Positions 22,262 to 33,980 of a stretch of 64,000 nt of DNA are shown piece by piece (position 1 is the stretch's first letter; each line of letters starts with the position of its first letter). The stretch spans positions 72,001 to 136,000 of the forward strand of contig JAULSN010000004.1 of NCBI GenBank assembly GCA_033439765.1, read 5' to 3'. This DNA comes from Lasiosphaeria ovina. Lineage: Eukaryota; Ascomycota; Sordariomycetes; Sordariales; Lasiosphaeriaceae. The position numbers and the translations under genes are program-made. Below the pieces are notes generated by a model. That model searched no databases and was not told the origin of the DNA. It saw only the letters and a program-made list of their open reading frames with translations.

Positions 22262-23491
22262 CTTAACGGAGCTTTAATAAAGTATGGTTGCGCAAGTGGC
22301 AGAAAAGGTTTGGGGGCGCGCATCAGACGATTCCACTCGTTCAAACATGAGTCCACTTCCCCTTCAATAGGCTCTTGGAGAGCCGGGGCAGGCCGAGGGA
22401 TAGTCCGCTTGGGGGCAAGCTGTCCGTCTGGTAGAGGCACGAATAGAAAGGCTTATTGCCATTGGTAGTTTCTCAGCTGATTTAGCTGTCAATATCGGAC
22501 GTTTGTGTAAATTCTAGAGCTAGGTTTATGGGTTATTATGGGGTTCCTCGGTTGCAGCTCCAAGCTTTGCCGTCATTCAAGGGGTGGGATCCGATCCTCC
22601 AAATGCAATTTTTTTGTATCGGTACGGAGTAATTATTCGTACTATACCACGGAGGTGTCCATTGTCGCGGGGTGTTCTTGGCGCCTCAGGAGGTAGCCAA
22701 GCATGGGACCTAGTGCGGAGCGCGGGCAAGGCGGGGTGCTGGTGCCTGCGGCCTGGAAGAAGGCTAAGAAGATCGACGGGTCTGGCCGCAAGGGGTCCCT
22801 GGTTGGTTGTGCTTTTGTAATTGCTGGTGATGTGATATGATGTGAGGGTGGCCAGCAAACACTCACAAGTTCAACGGTGCAAGTGATTAGAATGGGTGCA
22901 CAGGACTTGAAGTGCAGCAGATATGGAAATATTATCGGTAATGCAGCTGGCTCTAGCTAGTGTATTTTGTATGATTCACGCCGAGCCTGGGCTGTGGAAA
23001 GTCAAGTGAGAAAGAGACTTTTGGCAAAACCCTTCGCCGCGTCATGGAGCTGGTCACCAACCGCAAAGCTGTCCAACGCAAGCGGCAAAGTACCAGTACC
23101 AGCTGATCTGCTCTCACCAACGCCATGTGAGCAGGCCTTCTGATTCACCGACAAAGGACACGCTAACCAAAAGTGGGCCGGGTTGCTTCCTGACTTTGTT
23201 AGTCATCTGGACAGCCCCGCCTCCGCCAGCTTCCGCGCCCGCCTTCAAGGCGGCAACCATACGCAACTCTCTCCAACCTCAACCTTCCTCCTTCATCACA
23301 CGTCATCCACCCACAAGAACTTAGGTATGTCCTCAACCTTTCTCTATCTCCGATAGTGCCTCGCAGTTTTTCTTTATCTTCTTGCACTCGAACTAACGTC
23401 GCTCTTTCCTTCTAGCATCGCTGCGAGACATTACACTGCACCATATCCTCTAGACGACCCAACCAAAATCATCATCCTTCAAGCCGACAAA
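22262..23491. promoter_or_regulatory. Divergent region between HEM13 and ATG8 with an ATG8 leader intron
   Basis: About 1.2 kb. An ATG8 5' UTR intron is clear at 23325-23415 (donor GTATGT, branch CTAAC, acceptor TTCTAG). A TACGGAGTA motif lies at 22623-22631. The stretch 22525-22600 may be a badly decayed fifth copy of the MITE-like element (GCTAGGTTTATGGGTTATTA, then TCATTCAAGGGGTGGGAT). No coding gene supported. Confidence 0.5.
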
Positions 23492-24054
23492 ATGAGAAGC
23501 AAGTTTAAGGACGAGCACCCCTTCGAGAAGCGCAAGGCCGAGGCCGAGCGCATCCGCCAAAAATATACCGACCGCATTCCGGTAAGCCTCGCAGTCGCCG
23601 TGACCGCGTACTGCGCTCGGCTGCCCCAGGTCTCTTGAGAATCTTCGCGGGCGTCGTCGCTGCGGCGCGATCTGCCGCCTCTCATCAACGAATAGGTTTG
23701 CTAACTTGATATCTGCTACAGGTAATTTGCGAAAAAGTCGAGAAGAGCGACATTGCTACTATCGATAAGAAGAAGTACCTGGTACCAGCAGATCTCACCG
23801 TAGGCCAGTTCGTCTACGTGATCCGGAAGCGAATCAAGCTGTCGCCGGAGAAGGCCATCTTCATCTTCGTCGATGAGGTGCTTCCGCCCACAGCGGCGCT
23901 GATGAGCAGCATCTACGAAGAACACAAGGATGAGGATGGGTATGTTTCCCCCAGACAGCGCTCCTGGCTTTTTCGTTTACTGACTCTTTTGCGCAGCTTC
24001 CTCTACATCACATACTCGGGCGAGAACACGTTTGGTGGTTTTGAGACTGCTTAA
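23492..24054 (+). CDS. atg8: Autophagy ubiquitin-like modifier ATG8
   Basis: Ubiquitin-like protein conjugated to phosphatidylethanolamine; drives autophagosome growth and cargo capture. Exons 23492-23581, 23722-23939 and 23997-24054 join in frame to 121 residues. The sequence starts [20 protein letters not shown] and includes [20 protein letters not shown] and [16 protein letters not shown]. It ends FGGFETA, so ATG4 would remove the last four residues to expose Gly117. Introns begin GTAAGC and GTATGT. A leader intron precedes the ATG. All conserved positions known to me are present. Very confident. Confidence 0.98.
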
Positions 24055-27000
24055 ACCCCGCCGCGCCTGTCCAGGCAACGACTTGCTTTCCTAGATCGCT
24101 CTCGGCGTTTCGGTTTTTTTATGGTTTGATCGCTCCGATCGCTGGTACTGGATGGACTGCGTGTAACATGTGTTTTGTTGGTTGCGTTAGCTTTGAAGAA
24201 TGGGCTATTGCTAGGCATGGATGAATGAGGATGGGTAGCGCTGGTAACAGCTGGGGCATCCGAGAGGCTGCGAGGTTCCCACATCTCCCAGACGTCAGCC
24301 TTGTTTGGGCCCAAGCTTTTTCTTAAGAGGAGCATCGTTGGTTTTAACGTCACGAATCAATATTCCCTGTCGAGCGCTCTACACACTCTCTCCTCCCGTT
24401 CTCCGCCCACACTAGAGCTCCGGAGCCACTTTGCCAAGGCGCCCAGGCCTATTCGATCCCCCGCCCGCAGACAGTCACATTTCATGGCAGCTCAGTTACC
24501 ACTTTCCTATCCGCTCTCTTCTAGGCACTGTCGTTTTGCATTTCCTGGACTAGCAATACAGCGTTTTCTCCTGACTTATGTGTGTATGGTGAGCTGTTGG
24601 CATCCCTGCCCTGTTTTTGTGAGTTGTGTATTGTGCTTTGTTCGCCTACTGCCAGCTGTTCGCGTAGTGTAAGTATGAGCTTCCTTGTATCCAATCAGCC
24701 AGTTGTTCTTGGTCGTCCCCGCAGACTAGTAGTGCTTTAACCGGACATCATTCCCTCCAAATAATGCTGTCATGACTGACTAGCTACTGTAAGAGTTAGT
24801 TACCTGTCTTTCTATGTACTGATTTATGTGTTTGCTTGGTTCTTTTTATTTCGTCTGTGTGTATGAGACTTGTGGAGAGCTTGATTATGGTTCTTGCTTC
24901 AGATAATAAGAATAGAAATGTGGCTTAATAGATACCTTGTGCCGAGAATGGTCAATTATGTTCCCTAGGTAAGATGACCAGGGCATAGAAAATTGTGAGA
25001 GGTTGTTATCGAGTAGGGATGTTGCTGCCTGGCATTGTGTTTTTTTCATTTGGAGGAAAAAACTGAAAGACAATATTCTACTTTCTTGAGAACTGTAATG
25101 GTCTGGGCTTAATGGTTTACCTGAAACTCTGACTGCTTCTGAATCTTTTGCTCTGGGTTTTGCGTGCTGGAGAGAAATATCCTAGCCGTAGGCGGTTTTG
25201 AGTTACCCCGTGACACTGTTGTTGAGTCTATATGATCATAGAGGTGGGGCGAGTTATGAACTACGAAGTCCAGGAGCTCGAGGTATGTAATTCTGTCCTT
25301 CTCCTGTTGGATGGGAAGACGAGGACAAAGAGAAGTACAAATGTATGTTTTACCTGTCTTACACATCCTGTGGTAGTTAGTTACCTTGAGACAGAGGTAC
25401 AGAAGGTCACTGGAAGAAAATCTTGGAAACCGGCAAAACCTCACAGCAAGCGGATATACAGACTTTCGGGATATACTTTAAAGTGGACTTTAGGTACCTG
25501 CTTCCCTGACGGGGGTAGAGATATAACAACTGCCAGGTGTTCGTGTCTCTCGTCGAGTCCTGCGGTGATGGGGTAACAAGACAAGCAAGCCAATTGCTTT
25601 TCAGTGCCCGAGGGTTGATATGACAGTATCCAGGGGCTTCCAAACTAGCTGGAACACGTACATGATTTTCAGGAACTGTGGTTAATAGTGTTGAGTGCGT
25701 GGCGGATTAAATTACTTAGAATTGTGCCCTTGGTTAACTGTAGGACACGACGGCAACCCCCCCTTTTACTTAACCAGGGCGAGTTCGACTTCTAGTCTCA
25801 ATCAGTTATAACAACCGAGTATCGAGTATCGACAGCACCTAGTTGACCTCAAGATAGAAAAAAGAAGAAAGGGATAAAAATTAACAAGAATTAAACGTAT
25901 CGTAGGGAGATCCGTTATTCCGACTTGAGGTAGACAACCACTAGACTTAGTATCTGGTTTCTCCCCTTAGCCGCCGGACGACTTAGTCAAAAGTGGCTAT
26001 TCTCCGAGAGCAATACGGAAGCCACCGTATTTTATTGCTGCTACTACCAAGGCTTTGTCTCTAGCAGCAGTCAATGTATCTTCTACCCACTGTAGGGATT
26101 GCTATTATTGCCTGCTTCATTGATACCTCCCATCCTTGCCCCAAAACGCGATAGCAGCGATATGTAATTTTTATCCAGCAAGTCAGATACACATCCCTGC
26201 AAACACAGGGAGATAAATCGTATACTTTACCACCTTTAAAACACGACCTTAACAGCAATATTAAGTAGCCCTCTCAATTTTCGGTACCAAGTCTGAGGAA
26301 CCGAAGGTCTCGTTGTATCAAAGTAAGCAAAGAATGCGCAACATAATGAACTCGGCATTTACATCTAAAACTCACCCGTCCTCTGACTTTGCTTTTTCTT
26401 TTGAACACACTCAACCGCTCGATTCTCGATATCTTCTGTTTGAGCTTCTGTGGAATGGACAACTAAACCCCTTTCACTATTCCCTCTTTGCTTCTCTAAT
26501 TTCTCAGAAGGCGAAGGGGAAGGTAGGTTAATAACTTTAAGAAAGAATTAGAATTAATTCTTCCCCGGAAATTCGGGACTAAAATAGGTACCTACGTAGA
26601 CAAGCAACAATGGGAAGAATCAATAGCGAATACAACTTCATGCTGGCCTCGTGTTAGGGCCGCCGAAATTTACGTTACCAGCTCCCAGTTCCAAAGGACC
26701 TAGACACATCCACTCAAACGATATGGGGTTAACGACAAGTAATGTATAAAAAAAGAGTAAGTAGATATAGGTCGCCATGCACCGAGACCTTGGAGAGAGG
26801 GTGGTAGCATCATAAACCCCCCTCTGAAAAGAGGAAAAAAGAAACAAAAGCAACTCCCGGGTAACAAAGCACAAAGACCCATAGACCTAAACAACCAGAA
26901 ACACGCACGCACATGTAAAGGCATGTAGTGTGTGTTCTCACTATTTTACACGGCAGTAAGTCAATCAACTAGTCCCTACCCCTCCTTCTTGACAAAACCA

Positions 27001-27719
27001 TCATCTGATCGAAACACCAAATAAAAATACCCTTTAAAAGCCCTTCGATATTAGACTCCCCAATGCCAAACACCCGTTATCGCGCCGCCCATTCCCCGCT
27101 CCTGAACAGGAGGAAAAAGGAAAAAAAGAAAAACAAAGCCCCCCAAAAAATAAACCTCGTGGGCATGAAAACCCAAGCAGCCATCTCATACAAAACGTTA
27201 TTCACATTTTCTCTTCACAAGACACCGTGACATCTGCTCGCTGGAGAGCAGCCAGGTAGGGTAAATTATCCTCCTCCCGGCCCCGAGGGTTGAATGTGCT
27301 GCCGTATCCCCGACAACTGGGGCGTCCGACATGGCCACTGCCGTGTCATCAGTGCCTTAAGCAGCGATAAAACACGGTGGCCTCCGTATTGCTCTCGGGA
27401 GCTGGGCCACTTTTGACCAGGTCGCCCGGCGGCCAAGGAAAGAAACCAGATGCCAGGTCTAGTGGTTATCTGCCTCGAGTCGGAATAACGCATCTCCTTG
27501 CGATACGCTCAATGCAGGGGTGGGTATATGCAGCTACGATCCCAAATGCTCCGCCGGCCAGAATATGAAGTAGCCGAACAATGAAATGCTGTGCTCCGTT
27601 TCGTCCCGTCCCAAAATTCGAGCCCGAGAAATCCAACCCAACAGGACGCCAAGACACAGCTATGAATCCGGAACAGGAATACGTCCCAGCAGATGCCGGG
27701 TAAAGAAAGATATCCAACT
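24055..27719. other. Gene desert between ATG8 and ptaB, partly AT-rich
   Basis: 3.7 kb of convergent 3' flanks without a supported gene. From about 24750 to 27150 the sequence is visibly AT-richer than the coding parts and rich in stops, as expected of decayed, RIP-affected repeat DNA. A small palindrome-like stretch (GAATTAGAATTAATTC) lies near 26545. No transposase or polymerase motif is readable. Confidence 0.45.
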
Positions 27720-30508
27720 TCATGCTGGGTTGCCTTTGACTCGCTTCCCCATCCGTGGCGTAGGCGGTTTCGCTTTCCCCTGGGCTCCGTTCAGCTGAGG
27801 GGTTCCGGCGGCTGCGGGCGTTGGAGCTGATGCGGGCGCATCGTCTTCGGCCTTTACAGTCGATGGTCTCCTCCGCTTGTTGTTCTGGTTCGGTGATGTG
27901 TTTGCACTCGGCCCGCTCGAGTTTGTTCCCTGCTGGCTTGCCTGAAGTTGCATGACAGGCGCCTGTATTTGTCCTGCCGCTGGGCTACCAATGTGGGGAG
28001 AACCGGGGAGCATCTGGTTGGCCATGGCGGGACTAGCGCCCATAGCGAATTGGCCGAAGCTGGGTGTCCTCGGGCCGCCGCCCTGGGGTATGGGCTGCCC
28101 ATTGACATTCGGCTGTGGACCACCGCTGACCTGGCCGATGTACTGCTCGAGCGCCGTGTAAGGCGCAATCCCAGGATGCGTGTGATAGTAATTAAACAGT
28201 GGGTTCATCTGGCCTAGGATTTCAACGATCTGCAGCCGTGTTGGTTAGCGGCACAACCGGGAAGGAGTGGAGGAAGGGGACATACCTCGAGGAATTGGAA
28301 GACAGCCTCAGTAACACCCATATCACTTTTGACAGCAGAGTCGGGGAGATCGAGGTCCGGGGGCGGCCCTGTAGGTGCCTTTACCGGCCTTTGCTTGCCC
28401 TTCTTGCTCATCTCGGGTGACTGCTTGGTGTCCTGTGTGTTCAGGTTATGCCACGCTTTGACCCAGTTATGTGCTGGCCTGGCGGCCTGAATGACCAGGC
28501 GCCTGGATATGTATTCTTCGTGACTGTGGGCAGTGAATTCAAACAGTTCAAACTTCTGTTCGTTATTGAACTGAGCACGAACCACACCGTTGGCAACCAG
28601 CTGTCGTAATCGTCAGTTATGCGCTTCGGGACACGAGCGCGGAAATTGAACTCACGTGCGATCCGCCTTCAAACCAATAAACCATGCTGGCCTTCGTGTT
28701 CTCGATGAAGTGGCAGTCGTTGGGCAGCGATCTGTCTGTAGTTCCCCTGTCCATAATCAAGTGCATGTTCTTGACACCGCTGTCAAAATGTGTGTGGAAG
28801 TATCGGGCGAGAGCAGGATATGCTATCTCGTACTGCTTCTCCTGTCCCTGATCCTCGCCGTCCCTTATTATCATGGTGTGTCTGAAGATGCCTCTCTGAG
28901 AGAAGAATTGCTGGACAAAGTCGGTCCAGTAACCAAGGTCATCCTTGCCCTTGGGTCCCTGCAACATGGTGGAGTCAGCTAGTGTGCAGGTGAATCCCCA
29001 GAAACAGACTTACGGGAGGTCCACTGAGGTTTTCGCTAAACAGCATTAGTTTTAGCAAGCATGCGCCTTTTAGGTTCATGCTGTCGCGCTTCTGCTGCAT
29101 CAGGGCAATTCCAGCTGCGTGTGCTTGCTGGGCGTGCTGCGCTTGCTGCGCTTGCTGCGCCTGTTGCGCTTGTTGTACCTGGGCAACTAGTTGAACCTGT
29201 TGGGCCTGGGTCGTTTGAGGAGTTTGAGGAGGGACCTGGGATTGCTGCTGCTGATTTGGTTGGGGGGTAGGGCCGCGGTTAGGTCCTTGATTTGGCGCAG
29301 GCCCGTTAGATCCTGGACCACCTTGACCGGGCTGCTGTTGCTGTTGTTGCTGACCCGGCTGCTGAGCCTGCTGCTGCTGCTGCTGAGCCTGCTGAGCTTG
29401 TTGCTGCTGAAGCTGCTGAGCTTGCTGCTGTTGCTGAGCTTGCTGCTGTTGCTGAGCTTGCTGCTGTTGCTGAGCAGCCTGTTGCTGCTGAGCAGCTTGT
29501 TGTTGCTGAGCTTGCTGTTGCTGCTGGCCGGGTTGTTGTTGAGATTGTCCTTGGTTTTGTTGCGCATGTGCCTGTGCTGCCTGTTGCTGAGCCTGCTGCT
29601 GAGCCTGTTGCTGTGCTTGCTGCTGAGCCTGTTGCTGCTGAGCCTGCATTGCAGCGAGCTGTGCTTGCTGGATGTTAATGTGTTGCTGGCTTATTTGCTG
29701 TTGATTAGGGTTACCGCCATGGTTCATCTGGTTCATCTGCTGCTGTTGCTGCTGCTGCTGCATTGCTAGCTGCTGGGCCATCATATTCGCCTGCTGGTAC
29801 TGATTAGCACAAGTTCGTTGCCACGAGGGCGGGAAGTGCCTCTAAGCCACCAAATGGCGGGATTGCCTTACGTTCATAGGTTGTCCCTGCCCACCCTGTT
29901 GGCCTAGCTGTACTTGTTGGAGGTGAGGGTTCAGAGGTACGCCCTGCATCCCTCGCCTGAGGTTAAACTGAGCCTGAGCAATCTGGGCCGGACTCATTTG
30001 TCCCATTGGCATGCCCATTGGTAGGCCGCCCATGCCGTTATACGCTGCCTGCTGTTGCATCAACACCTGCCGGGCTTGTTGCTGCTGCTGCAGTGCTGCG
30101 AGGCGTTGTTGCTGCTGTATTTGCTGCATCGCTGGGTTGTTACCATTGACTGGCCACACTCTGTCAGCTTACAATCACACGACACTCGGCCTGGGGTCCG
30201 ACTGGGAGGGCCTATTACATACACATTTGGGGATGATGGAACATCTGCGTTTGGGGGTTGAGGTGCTGCATGGCGGCATGGTTGGGGCCTCCGGGACCCG
30301 GCGGTATGCCGCCCCCCATGAGCGCGGCAGGGTTTAGCTGGGAACCGGGCCCTGATACCCCCATGTGTACCAACTGGTGCGGCATGCCTCCGGGGGTCGC
30401 GCCGGGTTGGCTGGGGTTGTGGGCCATGGGATGGCCGGCGGGGGCGCTCGGGTGCGGCTGCATCCCGCCGGGATGCGGCGAAAAGGACGGAGCCATGCCA
30501 GCCATCAT
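27720..30508 (-). CDS. ptaB: LIM-domain-binding transcriptional regulator (PtaB/Ldb1-like)
   Basis: Ldb1-type co-regulator; in Aspergillus PtaB acts with SomA (Flo8-like) in adhesion, biofilm and conidiation, and yeast Mfg1 is the counterpart. Six exons: 30223-30508, 29872-about 30158, 29014-29799, 28656-28958, 28286-28600 and 27720-28229, in frame to about 828 residues. Residues 1-190 are Gly/Pro/Met/Gln-rich. About 195-430 is almost pure Gln/Ala, with long glutamine runs coded by mixed CAG/CAA. The LIM-binding core (about 435-660) starts KRDSMNLKGACLLKLMLFSE and contains YWTDFVQQFFS and ELFEFTAHSHEEYISRRLV. The C-terminus is disordered and ends in a basic patch (GKRVKGNPA). An in-frame TAA precedes the ATG. 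The exon 1/2 junction is uncertain by two bases. Family call confident. Confidence 0.88.
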
Positions 30509-33500
30509 CTCGGGAGCTGTCGATTATCCACAGCGTGGATATCGACGTGGATTCCTCCGCGTTATTGTCGCATACGAGGTCTGCCGATCGGGGGTCGTTA
30601 GTCGTCCGAAGCCACGGGGCCGGTTGGTCTTGTCGCGAAGCGCGATCGCGCGCCAAAAAGCGTGAAAGACAGTCGTCGGTCGGAGCAAGATGGTGCCACG
30701 GGACAGCTGCAAAGCGAATGCGACTGATGTGTAGATATTTAACGCGCGGGTTGCAGACCCGACGGACGACACCAAATGCCAACCCGTCGCGCGAAGGAGC
30801 TTGGGCGGCAGGGGATGGGGCTAGGCCCGCGACAAGAAAACGAGAGAGACGCCAGGCGACAGTCGACAGTCGACAGTCGGCAGGCGAGCGAGGCCCTGAG
30901 ATTGCAAACAGCGACGCTAAGAAGCAGTGGTGCACACAACCTAAATTACACTGCAGCCATGCAGGACGAGAAGCGTTGGGCGTGGTTAGGGCGAGGTTGA
31001 ATTGGCGGCGGCGACGTGTCTTGGTCGAGGTGTGGATTGTGGAGTTTTGGGGGACTGCCTGGACGGGGGGGTTGGGACTGGGAACCCGGCGGAGCGAAGC
31101 GAGAAGATGGATGGGGGAGCGCAAGTTGCCGATTGAAAATTGATTACCGACTGCCAGGGCACGTCCAACCTAGGTGGTATTGCCGCTGTCGCAAATCTCG
31201 TCGGGCGGTCCTGCACGCCCTGTAAAATGCGAAAATAGGGGCGCTGCAAATGGATGCGTCTGGGGATCTAGAGTCAAAGCGGTGGATGAGGGTATCTTTT
31301 GGGTATTCTTCTTCTCAGATTCACAGCGAGAGCATGTCAAGATTGGAGAGAGAGTCCTTCCTGTCTAAAGAAAGGTAAGGTAAGGTACGAATACAGGCAA
31401 AAATTCGGGTGAGAGTCAGGGGAGAGACGGGAGTGTTGCAGACGGGCGCAGACGGCGAGTCATCGAAGGGGGCGTCGCGCAGAGTGAGGAATCCTGGGCA
31501 CCGATCAAGCAGCAGGTAGGGAGGTCTAGGGCCCGAAAAGGCGTCGACTGAAGGGAAGGGGGTGGTGGGCCTTTTAGGGCGAAGACAGGCTGTCTGATAG
31601 AGCGATAGGACTGCATGTCATTGGAGCGCAAAAGCCTTCGATGCATATAGTAAATGATATGCATCTATTAATGATAGGGATATAGATTGTTCCGGACCGA
31701 TCTTGTGCCTTGCTAATGGTTCCGCAGCCACCTGTCGATGCCTCGATGCCCGTACCGAATACGGAGAAATTACGTTTTGGCGAGCACCCTGTCCGATCCC
31801 GCGTCGATGCTATGAAGGTACACGATCGGTTTCTGGTTTCCTAGACCTCAAGAGGCTGTACAGTCGTCTTTTGGCCTGCTCGCGCACTCGCCGGTCGTGG
31901 GAATTAACAAGGCGAGTCATCCGGCCCTAGAGAACTTGAAGGAAGTTAATGCACCTCATTCTGGATACAGCGATAGCGATGTGAGTCAAGCCACCAAACG
32001 ACGTCTTGGGGCTGAAGACGCTGAAGAAGCGGCCCTTCTTCTCCACAAGACGGGCGACACTCGGGTCCTCTTCAGGGCCGGGGCTCAAGCATCGTGGCGG
32101 CCAGCTGCCCCAGCTGTCAGCCAAAACCAACACGGCAAAAAAACATCGTCACCAATTTCATCACGTGCCCTGCAAAATTCTGGCTCATTGCTCCACCTTC
32201 AAATTTTTTCCCTTATCGCTATCGCTTCATCCGAGTTAGGTATATAGAGGCAGCTCCTGCAACGCTTTCTTTCCTTTCCTTCCTCACACACTCACCACCA
32301 TCCAGCACCAGGCTCGTCTGGCTCTCTTCTCTTCCCGCCCGTCGCGGGAGACTCGTCGCGAAGAGAAGACAGCGAATCCGTCTTGCTCTTGCGTGCCTCT
32401 CCGTCTCTCCGAGCTTGGTTGGCATGGCGCCATTCAATGAGACAAGGTGGTGGATGGCGGGCTGGCAGATTCCGCGTTGAAGCAGGCGCCCTCCAAAGTG
32501 CACACACGCGCACAGCGCATCAGGTAAGCGACCGCCCTCACCCCCTCCCTTGAGCACCGGCATCCGTATCATCTTGAATGATGACAAGAATTCAACATGT
32601 CTTCTTTTCCCAACTGAATCGACCATGAACGAAGATTAGCTTGTCCGGGCTTCACTCCTACGGGGGTAAACCTGTTACTTGCCAGTAATTGTGTCTGACA
32701 AGAGCGGATGTTCACTTCTGGTGTCTCCACTTCTGTGGAATTTTGTTTTGGCCCACCCGCTGACCCAAATATCTAGTTTTTCTTGGCCTCCAGCAAGACC
32801 CGCTCTGTCTCCGGGTTCCTCTATAAACACGCAGACACCCGCGCCCTCCACCTGTAATCTTTTGCTATACAGTTCTCCCATTCTCACTAACTACCAGGAA
32901 CTCTCTCAGCATCTCTCGGCATTAAAGGTTAGTTATGATCCGATATTTCTTTACGTCTTCCCTTTCCAATATGATTCTATTTTTCCTACATTCGCAGTTT
33001 CCACTCGAGTCCCATTGAGCCTAATCTTGGGACATATGAGAGCGAATACTTCCTTGGATGTATGATTGGATTTACACACATTCTCGTTTTCGAGCCGTCG
33101 CAAATCAAGTCCAGCCGCTAACAGTCTGGAATAGGTGCCGCCTTTGCCGGAGGGCTAGTCTAGATGGTATCCATAGAATTGAACATTTTACTGCATTCCG
33201 TACCGAGAAACCTTGCGAAGTGACTTCCATTGCTACCGCGCGCTCTCCAACATTCACAAGCTTGACTTGGTACCAATCCCTCTGTAGAACAGCCAGTCAA
33301 GACACGAGAACTGAGTTTTGGCAAGTGCGGCGACCAGCGAAACTTTTTCTGCAACACATCTAAATCGAAACCCATGACGTGGAGGTCACTTGACTACATT
33401 TTCATTGAAGCCGTGTTCTCCCCATAATCTGTACAATCCCAACCTGGGTCCTCGCACACATCTTGCTAAACCACAACAGCCCAGCAGTGCTGTAGGATCA

Positions 33501-33980
33501 GCTTTTATACGACTCTCTCCATCCCACAATCCCATTCCAGATCTCCATTCTACCTCCTTACCGACGCACTCATTGTATTGTACAACGATATATATTAAGC
33601 AAGGTCTGCTTGCTTGTTGCTAGTGCGTTCCCTTGTAGCTAGCTGTTAAGTAAAATACAACCCCCAATTCCACCGACCCCGATCCAAACAAGCGCCGCCG
33701 GCCTTTATTTATGACTGTTGGTTTGCAGAGAAGAAGGGGAAAAAGGACATGTACTAAAAGAGGACTCCGTAGGAAAAGCCGTTTGCTTCCCCCCGCTACC
33801 TTCTCCGGTGCTTGCTTCGCGCGTTATTTTGTTTTGGAAGGAATGGATGGATGGATTTACGCTGCATGAATACATTGAACTAGATAGGAGGTACAAACTC
33901 AGGCAAGTATCCGGTAGTCACGGGACGGACTACAGAACACCAGCCAGGGAAACGTCACAAGAGATAAAAAAGGCAATCAA
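30509..33980. promoter_or_regulatory. Long region upstream of ptaB, reaching the hbrB 3' end
   Basis: 3.5 kb without a supported gene. The first ~700 bp next to ptaB are GC-rich and contain a short tandem repeat (CGACAGT units near 30864-30890). At 32690-32940 there is promoter-like plus-strand sequence (CTATAAAC near 32820) followed by short open frames only. This could hold a long ptaB leader or a non-coding transcript; neither is shown by sequence alone. Confidence 0.4.

Noticed and set aside
28975..29784. Glutamine-run region considered as CRISPR-like or tandem DNA repeat
   Set aside because: It is codon repetition (CAG/CAA/GCT) inside ptaB exon 3 with flanking conserved coding sequence, not spacer-repeat DNA.
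30060..31124. 354-codon minus-strand open frame overlapping ptaB exon 1
   Set aside because: It starts without ATG, overlaps the supported ptaB frame, has no domain and shows Arg/Ser/Pro composition typical of a shadow of GC-rich coding sequence.
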